29,961 nucleotides of DNA from Haplomitrium mnioides (lineage: Eukaryota; Marchantiophyta; Haplomitriopsida; Calobryales). The notes beneath the pieces are model-generated. The model did not search any database, was not told the origin of the DNA, and was given only the letters and a program-made list of their open reading frames with translations. Where the stretch lies: contig JBNGIS010025418.1 in NCBI GenBank assembly GCA_049999725.1, forward strand, positions 25,419 through 55,379, in the 5' to 3' direction. Below, piece by piece: positions 20,985 to 29,961 of the stretch. The translations under genes and the position numbers were made by a program. The number at the start of each line of letters is the position of its first letter. Positions within the stretch are counted from its first letter, which is position 1.

Positions 20985-22300
20985 TGGAATAGTATGACAT
21001 GGACTCTATAACGAACTTGAGCCATAAAGTTGAATTCCTGAAGTAAAAGAACCCATCGAGCTAATCGACCAGTTAAAGTGGCTTGTTGATGATGTACTAC
21101 AGACAATCATGGTCCACAATGAAAATGAATTTGTAGTCAAGCAAGTAGTGTCAGAATTTATAAATGGCATAGATCATGCCAATGGCCTCTTGTTTAGCTA
21201 CGCTATAATTTTGTTGAGCGAGACTTGGTTGTTTGCCTACGTAGTAGATGGGACATTCACAATCCTTTCATATTTGCACAAGTACAACACTGGTTGTAGT
21301 AGAAGAAGTATTGACTATGACTAAAAAGGGAATATCCCAATCATTAGGAGAAAGGTAGAGAAGAAAGCCAAGATTTCTTTCAACTTTTTGAGAGCTTGCT
21401 GACAGTCGGATGTCAACTCAAATGGAACAAAGTGTCGAATCAAAGCATAAAGTGGTGCAATGATAGTTGCATAGTTTAAACAGTAATGTCAATAATAGAT
21501 TGACTAACGATGAAAGTGTTGGAGTTGTTTGACATTTTGGGGTGCTAGCAAAGCTACAATAATGCTAATCTTTGTAGGATCCAAGTACAAGCCTAATTCT
21601 AAAACAATGTGGCCTAAAATAACTCTAGAAGAGGCAAAGAATTTACACTTTTAAGGATTGAGAGATATTTTGAACTTATAACAACACTCAAAAACGTGTT
21701 CCATCATCTTTAGATGATCAATATGAGAATTGTAAAGAGTAATATCATCCAGATATATCTCAAGACATTTTCTATAGCCATGCAAAAGAGAATCGAAAGT
21801 GAGGATCATGATTCTCTGAAAAGCACTAGGTGCATTGTACAAGACCAAAATGAGTTTGTTGTAGTAATAACAACTCTAAGAGGTTGTGATTGTAGTTAAA
21901 AGACAAGAAACAAGATGAATCTCAATCTAGTTGCATCTTGAGAACCTATCTAAGAAACTATATGATTCATATCCAATGACATTGTCTAGAATGAAATCGA
22001 TGAAAGGAATAAGAAAGTCTTGGAGAGTCATAACCACATTAATGTCTTTGAAATCTCCACAAACGTGGATTGATCCATCAGATTTTAGAACAATCACAAT
22101 CGAATAAACCTAGTCAATGAGGCCAGTATGGGATATGACACTTGCATTCAACATTTTCAAAATATCGGTCTAGATTGATTCAAAATATTTTGAATTCAGA
22201 CGATAAAGGCATCTGCAAATTGGTTTTGCATGAGGACAAAGTTGAATCTTATACTGGAAAATGGATGGAGGGATAATTATCATTTCATCATACTCCCACG
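20985..22300 (-). pseudogene. RT and RNase H of element 3 (Ty3/gypsy)
   Basis: This is the polymerase of a third element. RT in minus sense has SDGSIHVCGDFKDINVV, ESYSFLDRFSRCN, VLYNAPSAFQRIM and an intact catalytic YLDDITLY (21744-21755). RNase H follows with FELTSDCQQALKKLKEI, CPIYYVGKQPSLAQQNYS, IYAIYKF, HYLLDYKFIFIVDHDCL, then LARWVLLLQEFNF. Similarity stops near 20985, before the end of RNase H, and no integrase follows, so the element is truncated here. Stops such as 21927-21929 (TAG where Gln is expected) and 21151-21153 (TGA where Arg is expected) fit C-to-T changes. The family differs from elements 1 and 2. Confidence 0.85.
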
Positions 22301-22427
22301 AAAAGATATCAAATGTATTTATGGATAAGAGCAAGGAATGGCTTTTGGTACTTGGCTGGAAGACAATCCTATACTTTTAAACTTTTATGTTGCTTTGGAA
22401 TGAAAAGCAAGTCCGGGAAGGTCACAT

Positions 22428-22990
22428 CTACCAAATTATTTGAAGATTCATCATCAAGGACCTAAAATTAGTTAGCAGTCTGAACTTGAGATAAGTCATG
22501 GAAATGTCATAAAGTTTTTGGTTTGAAATAATTGGTGCATTTGTGTACAATGAAAGGACAACTCGATTGTTAGGTGGGCTAATGGTTGGAATTCCCGTAA
22601 CAAAATCTATTTGCGCCCAACTTTGTTTTAACCAAGGATGGCTGAGAAGTAATGAGCATTGGTTTTTCTTAAACGTATTGATCACAATATTGTGGACAAG
22701 GAATTCTTGACTAGCAAAAAAAGGTAGGAATATTTTTAGAACCTCCAGTAGAACAACTTCACAGCCATCGACAAGCCTAAGAAGCAACAAAGAACTATGC
22801 AAGGCAAAAATTGGATGCCCAAAAAGACTCATTGCGGATTGTTCACATCAAAACCTGTGTCAAAATGCACGTTTGGATTGAGAATACTATTAATGAAAAT
22901 GATTGTTGCAAAGGTACTAGCATCGAAAAGAGATACCATAAGAACAACATGAGGCTTTGATTATCAAGGAGCCAAACTATCAGGTGGTGC
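22428..22990 (-). pseudogene. Protease-RT linker region of element 3
   Basis: A 134-codon open frame (22428-22832) includes INTFKKNQCSLLLSHPWLKQ and AQIDFVTGIPTI. The LL-(G/S)-x-PWL pattern is like the LLGRPWL segment at the end of Ty3/gypsy protease domains. That fits its place between gag and RT. The stretch to 22990 continues with INSILNPNVHFDTGFDVNN. I would not call the DTG there a protease active site, because it lacks the hydrophobic context. Confidence 0.5.
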
Positions 22991-23850
22991 TACCTTGCAT
23001 GATTCATCTTTTATTTCCAAAGTTGTATAGTTATTCTCTTGGGTGCGATTATTTTTTCAAATTTGTAAAAGGAAATTTTCATCTTTAGCAAGATTAACCA
23101 ATTTGACTTTATGACAAGGGATGACCATAGCTTTATGTAGAGAATTGCAAGACAGAACTTGCATTTTCAATAATTGGCCAATATTTACATTAGCAAATTA
23201 TTATGCCAGATCTTGGAAAACGTCATAATCAAGTAGAGCATATAAGGAAGAAAGTGAACATAAGTTTTGGTTTTGTGGGATTTAACTATCAATTCTGAGG
23301 CATTTGGCAGTATGTGATCAATATCATATACTAGAAGTCATACAATGGAGGGAGGTGTAACTTTGGGAGAATGTCGAGGAATATCAAGTAAGGGCTAAAA
23401 ATGGTGAAATTAGACTAGAGAGCAAGGTGGAGTTGAAGATAAATCTAGGTGAACGATTAGAGGAGAGGCAGCTACAGCAAGTGTAGCAAGTGGAGGAAGA
23501 AGAGGATTGGTAGTGGGATGTGCACTTGGAGCAAATCTTCAACGTTGTAATTTTGCTCCATATCGTAAAGTTGTATTGAGAGAAACAATTTTGATTTGAT
23601 TAAGATTTTGCACATCGAGATTGGGCAAAGGTGTTGGCAAAGGAAGGATGTGAGCATTAGCTAGAGGAAGAATATTTTGTGGTTGAGGTGCCTCAGCCAA
23701 CTGTGGTTGCATCATTGTTGGCTAGGCAACATGTTGAGGTTGATACTAAGTAATTTATGGAGGAGGATTATAATTAACGTGTTGTTGATAGTGTCCTTGA
23801 TTGTATCTCAATTGATAAGGTCTATGTTGTAGATGATATTAAGGATAAGT
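22991..23850. other. Decayed element 3 internal region
   Basis: Between the gag zinc knuckle and the linker, this should encode the gag C-terminus and protease. I see only short frames (for example 61 codons at 23472-23657) with no motif that I trust. Plus-strand repeats of GGAGGA and GTTGTGG occur around 23470-23800. No gene is supported. Confidence 0.4.
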
Positions 23851-25189
23851 TGATTGAGACATATGCAGACTTTTTTTCTGATAGTATTGTTGTGTGCAAA
23901 GATGGGGATAATCTTATGCAATATGGTTTGTGTGGTTGCAGTTGTAGCAACCTTGTCTAGGAGGAGGACGAGCATGTTGAAAATGGAATTGAGTGGGTTG
24001 AAGCAAATAAGATGTCTAATAAATCTATATTGGAGCATGATAATTTGAGTAGACGGGCTGAGTATGTGTTTAAGTTAAGAGACCAGAAGCGGTGAGATAG
24101 GCTAAACTATGACTTGATTCACTTCCAAAGCTAATTGCAATGTGACAACCTTGATTTGATACCAAATATCACACCAAGAGCTTGAATGGCAGGCCTCTAA
24201 GGGAGAGTGTTGTTGGCTACATCTTGTACACTAGACATTTGAAGTGGTAGAGTTTAGAGATGGTCTAGAAGCCAAATTTACCATTTCAAATTGGATCTTT
24301 AAGTTTGCAATCTAGTCATCGAGCTTAGAAGCAACTTTTGCCAGCTTGGCCTCGAAATTGAAACTTGAACCCACATAAGATTCTGTTTTTTTTGGACCAT
24401 ACGGTTGGATTGAAGGTTTTGAATCCATAGGGAAGCGATTACTAGAGGTGGAAGCGGGGGACAATGAAGAATAGCGGAAGGATTCTCCAGCAGAGGAGGA
24501 AGAGGAAGCAAAACAATCTCTTTGGAGTAGCATCTTCTCATAAGATGTGGCTAAATGAATAGCACTCTTGCGAGTTTAAGGATCCTGAAGCAAGATATAT
24601 TCTTGTATGGAATTAGGAAGACCTTTTATTAAAAAAATTCAGTTAGGTCTTTTGCAGGTGGGCGAGTCCTACTATTGCTCATGACAACTTTGAATTGATT
24701 GTTGTAATCATGTACAAATTCCTTAACATACATTTAGATACAAAATAAATCATCCCATGCTCTATCAAAATGATAGGTCGAGCAATAATGATCAAGAAAA
24801 GTGTTCTAAAGATCGGGCTATGTAGAAGTAGCGACTGCTTTACAAAAATACCAATTAATGGCATCGCCATCAAGAGAAGCGAGAAATTAAATGTGGAGAA
24901 CATCCTCAAAATCTCCAGTTGCAGCAACAAAGGCAAGAAAATGACTAAGATAAGTGTGTGCATCAACCCAATCCATAGAAACCTGATATATGAACTTCAA
25001 ACAGGAATATCTTGATGGTTGTACTAAGAGAAAACCCAAAGTAATTGAGACATAAATGAGTTTTGGATTGACAAAAGAGGGAGGAGACTCCAGCAAATCC
25101 TTTGAACTACCAGGATTGGAAGTGGAACAATGACAAGGTTTACATCTGGATTGAGAGAGAGGAGGTAGAGGCAGATACCTCAAACACAA
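23851..25189 (-). pseudogene. Gag remnant of element 3
   Basis: Gag builds the particle shell. In minus sense the N-terminal part has SMDWVDAHTYLSHFLAFVAA. Another frame carries the core FLASLDGDAINWYFCKAVA with HYCSTYHFDRAWDDLF (about 24740-24885), resembling the SL-x-GDA-x-W pattern of plant Ty3/gypsy gag. A serine-rich segment (CFASSSSSAGESF, about 24480-24530) follows, and then the zinc knuckle GCYNCNHTNHIA-x-DYP at 23905-23949, a CCHC box whose last Cys is Tyr. A TAA sits inside the knuckle, and TAGs replace probable Gln codons in the core. Frameshifts make it several overlapping frames. Confidence 0.75.
24149..24164 (-). other. tRNA-Met-like primer site motif
   Basis: In minus sense this reads TGGTATCAAATCAAGG, which resembles the TGGTATCAGAGC primer binding site complementary to initiator tRNA-Met used by many plant retrotransposons. 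It lies inside the gag region of element 3, which argues against function unless two elements are fused here. Confidence 0.25.
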
Positions 25190-26327
25190 TAAAAAATCAA
25201 GCTAAATTTCCAACGTATGTTTCGGAAGTCTTAAGGAAATTAGTAAATGCCACAAAAGCAAAGAATGGGATCACAAGAAGTTCTTAGGTTAGGCCCATAG
25301 CTGCAATCACAAAGGGATGAAAAAGAGAGTGGCACTATTCTAGTAGCGTTAAGAAATTTGAAATCAAAGCAAAAAATGACAACCTAATTGATAATCAATC
25401 TGAGGTACTCAAGAAGACAATCTTGGGGCAAGTCTTAATCTAGAGGAAGGCAATGCTAGCGCAATTGTGCAAAATAGGAAGGCTAACACAATTCACTAGC
25501 AATTTGCACGCAATTTTAAGGAAAAGTTTTGCAGTATCTAAAGCAATTGAGGTGAGAGGGAGGTGACGGGAGCATAAATAGTAGTAAGAGAAACAATGGA
25601 AGCAAAATTGGCAATGGCACCAATGTTTTACTTCAAAGGGGGACATAAGAGGAGAAATTCCGCCTTCTTGATGAGCTTTGTAGTATAGTGGTGAGTTGAG
25701 GGATGGCCAAGCTGAGTCAAAAAAGGTAGTTTTTGTTGGTTGGTACAGGGTTATTTCTACGTATGTTTGTTGTACACAATGCTAAACATTGGTTCTTCAA
25801 TGAGGTGTAATGTCAGATACAAAAGACACTTGTTCAAAATTGGTTCCTAGCTACTAAAGTTATTATGGTACTATCTTGTTCATGAAAAAGTAGTGATTCC
25901 AATTAGATAATTTTGAAATTCCTTAGGGCAAGACGTACAAGCTGACAAATCACAAATTGGAGCAGCCAAGCACTCGATAGGAGGGGTCTTGGAGTGCACA
26001 ATGTTGCGATGTTGAAGGATATGGCAAGAAGGGATCCAAGATTTTGTGACTTGAACCAAATGTGATTCACACTTCTTAAACATCTGTAGAGTGCAACAAT
26101 CTAATTGAATAGTGTGCACTATGTGATTTCCACATTGGAAGAATGAACTAGTTGCAGTGCAAACAATTGTTTGCTTATTTTTGAGTCTGACATACTCCGT
26201 ACAATCTATTAGAAGGTAGGAATAAATAAGTACCTGAATATTTGGCTATGTCCTAAAGTCGAGAGGTGGGCTACTATGGGCCGATAATGGTTTATATATT
26301 AAAAGATCATTGATTACATTACTAAGG
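25190..26327. other. AT-rich non-coding region upstream of element 3 gag
   Basis: I see no gene. By position it could be the 5' leader or LTR of element 3. Open frames are short and occur on both strands without recognisable domains. No primer binding site or TG...CA boundary was found. Confidence 0.45.
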
Positions 26328-26554
26328 TAACTTCGAGTTTGACAATTTGGGCTATCAAGTAATCATGAAATGCTAAGGTTTGGGAATGGAATCTAGTGAC
26401 TTTGGGTTTGACTATTTGGACTATCGGGTGGGCATAAAATACTAAGATTTGAGAGTGGAATCTAGTGAAACTTTGGGTTTTGACTACTTGGGCAATCAAA
26501 TAGGCATGAAACACTAAGGCTCAAGAATGGAATCTAGTGAAACTTTGGGTCTTG
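26328..26554. repeat. Tandem repeat of about 70 bp, 3.2 units
   Basis: Units run about 26328-26398, 26399-26467 and 26468-26539, with a partial fourth to 26554. Each has ACTTTGGGTTTGAC, a TTTGG-CTATC core, GGCATRAAAYACTAAG and ends GAATGGAATCTAGTG (the second unit reads GAGTGGAATCTAGTG). Unit lengths are 71, 69 and 72 bp. The minus-strand open frame across it, with repeated FHSQ and IAQIVK, is a by-product of the repeat. Confidence 0.85.
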
Positions 26555-28629
26555 TAACCCAATACAACCGGTCCAGCGCTACTAGGTGCGATGGTCAAGC
26601 TACCTCATTGAAAACAACATTTGGCGGCTTTGATTTGCTGGTCCAAGAGAAGAAGGTCTAGGGTAAAGGTCCAGACCGGTCTATGAAGTCACAATTGTAA
26701 TTCTATCATGTGACCTTGGATGAAGTCAACTTTGGGAGTCTCACGTTTGTTAGGAACCAATAACAACTCTTATCTCAAGAGTATCTAATGTCTAATATAG
26801 GGGCTAAGATTCCAAAAGGCTGGGAATTCAACTTGGGTAACTATCAGAGAACCTTAATATTGGGTTTGATGTCAGTAGTACTGGCTGTTAGTAGTATCAC
26901 AACAATCCAACTTCCACATTGAAGATGACATCAAACGACAGGAATAGACCTATGGTTAGTATTCTAGATTGGTAATTAATAGATAGAGCCGATGAGAAAC
27001 AACTACCGATTGGCGACAGTCATTTAGTATCGAAACTTTGAGTGGCTACTTTGGACTGGGTATAAGATAGATATACTATGGGTATTTTGAAGAACCATAA
27101 GACCAAATAGGACAACAACTAATCTATGTTTGATAGAGGGACATGCTTCTAAACTTCAGATAGACTGATATAGATCCAGTACTAAAATTCAAAAAAGTGG
27201 TTTGATACTCTAGCAACAAGCCAAGACTAACAAACTAATTGCTCTGGATTTTTTGGGAACTGAAGTATGAACCGATTGTGAAAGGGAATTAGAGAATTAC
27301 ATTCCTCCTAATTGAGTGGAATCTTGATTGTTGGGCAAGGATGAGACAACCTGCTAATTACTCCTATAATGATCGGGATATGCTACGACTCAAACTATAT
27401 ACTATGTTAGTCTAAAGAAGACAAGATAACACTAGATGTGACATACCTACTCATTCAAACAAGTAGCAGGGTGCAAACTATAAAGGTAGAACTCAACATT
27501 TTATAAATGATCAATTAGTGTTCAACCAAGTTGCTGACAAAAGAAACATGAAACTATCAGTTATACTCTTAAAAAACCTGAGTTGATTCCTAACTCTCTA
27601 AAATCAAGATGTGGTTAAGACTTAAACTACGATCTCTATATTAGTTCAACTTATGTCGGAGCAATGACAAAAAGCATACACGAAAAATAAGTTGGTTGGA
27701 AAAACAACATATTATAGCAATGAAGGGAAACTTCTCTTTATGATATGAACCCTTCTTTTCTTCCCTCCAATTACTAAAACAAAACTTATATGCAATAGAC
27801 CATATGAAACAATGCAACAATTGAGATGTAGACTCTTTTTTTTTTTGGATCTATAATCTTTTTTTTTTTCAAACCTCTATAATACATACATATTAGATAA
27901 TTAACTCTATGATCTCAAAATGATAGAATGACAATGGCAAAACAACATACTCACAAAAAAGAGAATACACAATATCGATTCAGATTACTCACCCAAACAT
28001 TACAAAATTGAACAACATCACATTAACCAAGTACAACAATCAAGCTTATGGGATAATTCACTTTAGGGCACTTTGCAATTCGTTGGGGACATTTCTTAAT
28101 AGTTTATGTCTTCCGCACTCAATCTTTTTCTTTAGAAACTCTGCTTTATTATTCTATATTTGTATTTTCTTCAAGCAGACTAGCTCTTCTATATCAACAT
28201 TTATATTTTTGTTGAATCTTGCTTTTACTTTTATCTGATCATCTTGCGATCAGATAAAAAACCTTATGATCGATCTCCATCTTGTGATTAGCCTCTTTTG
28301 AAATCAATAGTATCGATTATACTTCCATTGTTAGTTTTATATTGATCTGACCTTTTTAAAATATATTTTTTTGTTTTTGTCTTCTAAGTGTCCTCTGAGA
28401 GTTTTGACGACTTGCCTTCTATTGATCTGATCATTTCACTCTTTGCCTAGTATAAAAGATGTTCAAATTCTAAATCTACTACATATATTATAGGACATAA
28501 ATTTCTACTAATTGGAAATGCTCATAGTTTGTTAGTATTTTCGCTTTCAGAAGTCTTTTCCAAGTCAATGTCAAGTTGATGCAAGTCATTCTAAGCTCCA
28601 ATTCATGTACTTGAATGCTCATTGATCAT
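26555..28629. other. AT-rich region without genes
   Basis: No coding sequence is recognisable. It contains two 11-base T runs (27836-27846 and 27859-27869) separated by GGATCTATAATC. A 76-codon hydrophobic plus-strand frame at 28008-28238 is explained by T richness. A local inverted copy of TTTTATCTGATC/GATCAGATAAAA occurs at about 28229-28259. Confidence 0.5.
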
Positions 28630-29387
28630 GTTTTGAACTCCATTTTTTGTTGTAATGGGCACAAAGGCTTCAAAACCAAAACCTTGCGAGGAGTTCATAG
28701 CTTTCTTTTGAAGTCTAGGTAAGAAAGGGGCTCTTAATTTTGCCTCAAAATCCATGTACTCGAAGGGCTAAGTAGTCAAGTTTTACAAGGGTTTAGTAAC
28801 TTTAAAGGGCTTAAAATCACAAATCCATATGCGCAAAGGAGTTAATAGTCAAAATAAAAGAGGCAAAAGCAATAGTCAAAATCAAAAAGGCATTAGATTT
28901 GCATCACAGTCTAATCATGTAGAGTGTTCTAAGTTTTGTATCAGAATCCCTATGAACAAAGGGTTCCGAGTTCTATATCAAAGTCTATGCAAGCATAAGG
29001 TTCTAAGTTCTACACCTAAGTATTTCTACATAGAAGGTTGTGAGTTTCGCATCAAAGTCTATATGCTCATAGGGTTTTGAGTTCTAGAGCATAGTCTATG
29101 TTCCACAACAAAGACTATGTGCACAAAGGGTTATGAGTTTTGTATGACAGTCTATGCATGCATAAAATTTTGACTTCCACATCAAAACTTATGCACACAT
29201 AAGGTTCTGAGTTCTTAATTAGATTCTAGATACTCTTAAGGTTCTGAGTCTTACAACAAATTCTAGAAGCGCTTAGGGTTTTGATTCTAAATCGGAGTCT
29301 CTAAGTCCAAGAGGCTCAAAGTTTAGCACCAAAGTCCAAGCGCATAAGAGCTTTCAAGATCTACATCCGAGTTAATGTTTGCAAAGA
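28630..29387. repeat. Degenerate 37 bp minisatellite, about 15-20 units
   Basis: Clean units begin at 28962, 28999, 29036, 29129, 29166, 29203, 29240, 29277, 29314 and 29351, each exactly 37 bp apart except one 56 bp interval (29073-29128). Earlier units are at 28630, 28729, 28888 and 28925, with more disturbed spacing between. A rough consensus is GGTTCTGAGTTCTACATC, then AAAGTCTATGCACACATAA. Units differ widely in bases yet hold their length. The sequence outside the array is AT-rich, with no gene. Confidence 0.9.
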
Positions 29388-29961
29388 ATTCAGTAGTCAA
29401 GGTGGCAAACGCTTCAACAATCCCAAAAATCAATGTCAATAATCAATCCCTTTAGAATAAACCTTCAATGGGATCAACATTGTACTTAAAGTTTCCATGC
29501 CTATTTCAAGTAAACACTTGAGTTGAAAAATACCATTCAAAGGTAACCAAAATTCATCTATTGAAAATTATTTTCTCCAAACCTTTGCTTTTGAATCACT
29601 CATCTTGACTTGAATTGTTGATTAAAGGGTAATACCATGTATCTTTTGAACCAAAGAGGGGTATTGTTGCACACCTACCAAAAAACATTTATCAATGTTT
29701 TTTTGGTGGTGAGAGCTAGTGTGGAATTGATGTTTTCTTTTGATCCATGATATTGATCACAATGCCCACGTATTTCTTACCATTGGCATAACAGTTTCTT
29801 CAATGGTTCGCAAGTTTTGTTCTTTCTTTCATTTGTTAGTCACGATAAAGAAACAACATTATATTTGGCTACATCACTAGAAAAAACCAAAATATATAAA
29901 TAATTTTGTGAAACATGTCTTGATATCACGAATTGCAAAAGATAGTTTTGTATATATATAT
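29388..29961. other. AT-rich end of window with one hairpin
   Basis: No gene is visible. The one structured part is the inverted repeat at 29677-29707. The window ends in an AT dinucleotide run (about 29950-29961). Confidence 0.5.
29677..29707. repeat. Near-perfect inverted repeat (hairpin)
   Basis: ACCAAAAAACATT (29677-29689), a TATC loop (29690-29693) and AATGTTTTTTTGGT (29694-29707) pair along the whole arm with one extra T. The flanks do not pair well. It is not followed by a T tract typical of a terminator, and its role is unknown. Confidence 0.85.

Noticed and set aside
22860-22880. DTG triplet (HFDTGFDV) as the protease active site of element 3
   Set aside because: It lacks the hydrophobic residues that surround a true retroviral-type DTG, and it overlaps a segment without other protease features.
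28008-28238. 76-codon hydrophobic frame as a small membrane protein
   Set aside because: T-rich DNA gives Phe/Leu-rich frames by chance; there is no conserved motif or gene context.
28630-29387. 37 bp periodic array as a CRISPR array
   Set aside because: The units are contiguous and all diverged. There are no identical repeats separated by unique spacers, and the setting is plant nuclear DNA.

Overview
The window looks like heterochromatic, retrotransposon-filled nuclear DNA from a land plant with a large genome. I see no intact gene, no rRNA or tRNA gene and no CRISPR array. Everything recognisable is a decayed Ty3/gypsy LTR retrotransposon, and every pol or gag fragment lies on the minus strand. 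Two of the pol families remind me of elements from non-flowering plants (ferns, gymnosperms), but that is an impression from memory and not a species call.

Layout. (A) Positions 1-2021 are non-coding and probably part of the 3' LTR of element 1, with a G-quadruplex run and a plus-strand TATA module. (B) Positions 2230-4053 carry the integrase, RNase H and half of the reverse transcriptase (RT) of element 1. (C) Positions 4054-14437 hold element 2: a 4.3 kb 3' LTR (4054-8356), a polypurine tract, an Athila/Tat-like pol (8545-11725) and a truncated second LTR copy (11726-14437), about 95% identical to the first where I counted. (D) Positions 14438-17511 resume element 1, with a linker, protease (DTG motif) and gag with two zinc knuckles. 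(E) Positions 17512-20984 are non-coding and rich in short repeats, including an exact 3 x 57 bp array. (F) Positions 20985-25189 carry element 3: RNase H, RT (YLDD intact), a linker and gag with a zinc knuckle, but no integrase. (G) Positions 25190-29961 are AT-rich, with no gene, a ~70 bp tandem repeat and a striking degenerate 37 bp minisatellite.

The simplest reading is nested insertion. Element 2 sits inside the RT of element 1, and element 1 may in turn have cut element 3 short. Most in-frame stops and lost catalytic aspartates can be explained by single C-to-T or G-to-A changes, as expected for long-methylated DNA. The least expected feature is a promoter-like module on the strand opposite to pol. 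It recurs near the start of the LTRs of two different families, with identical 33 bp spacing between an upstream box and TATA and with similarly placed but different hairpin stems.
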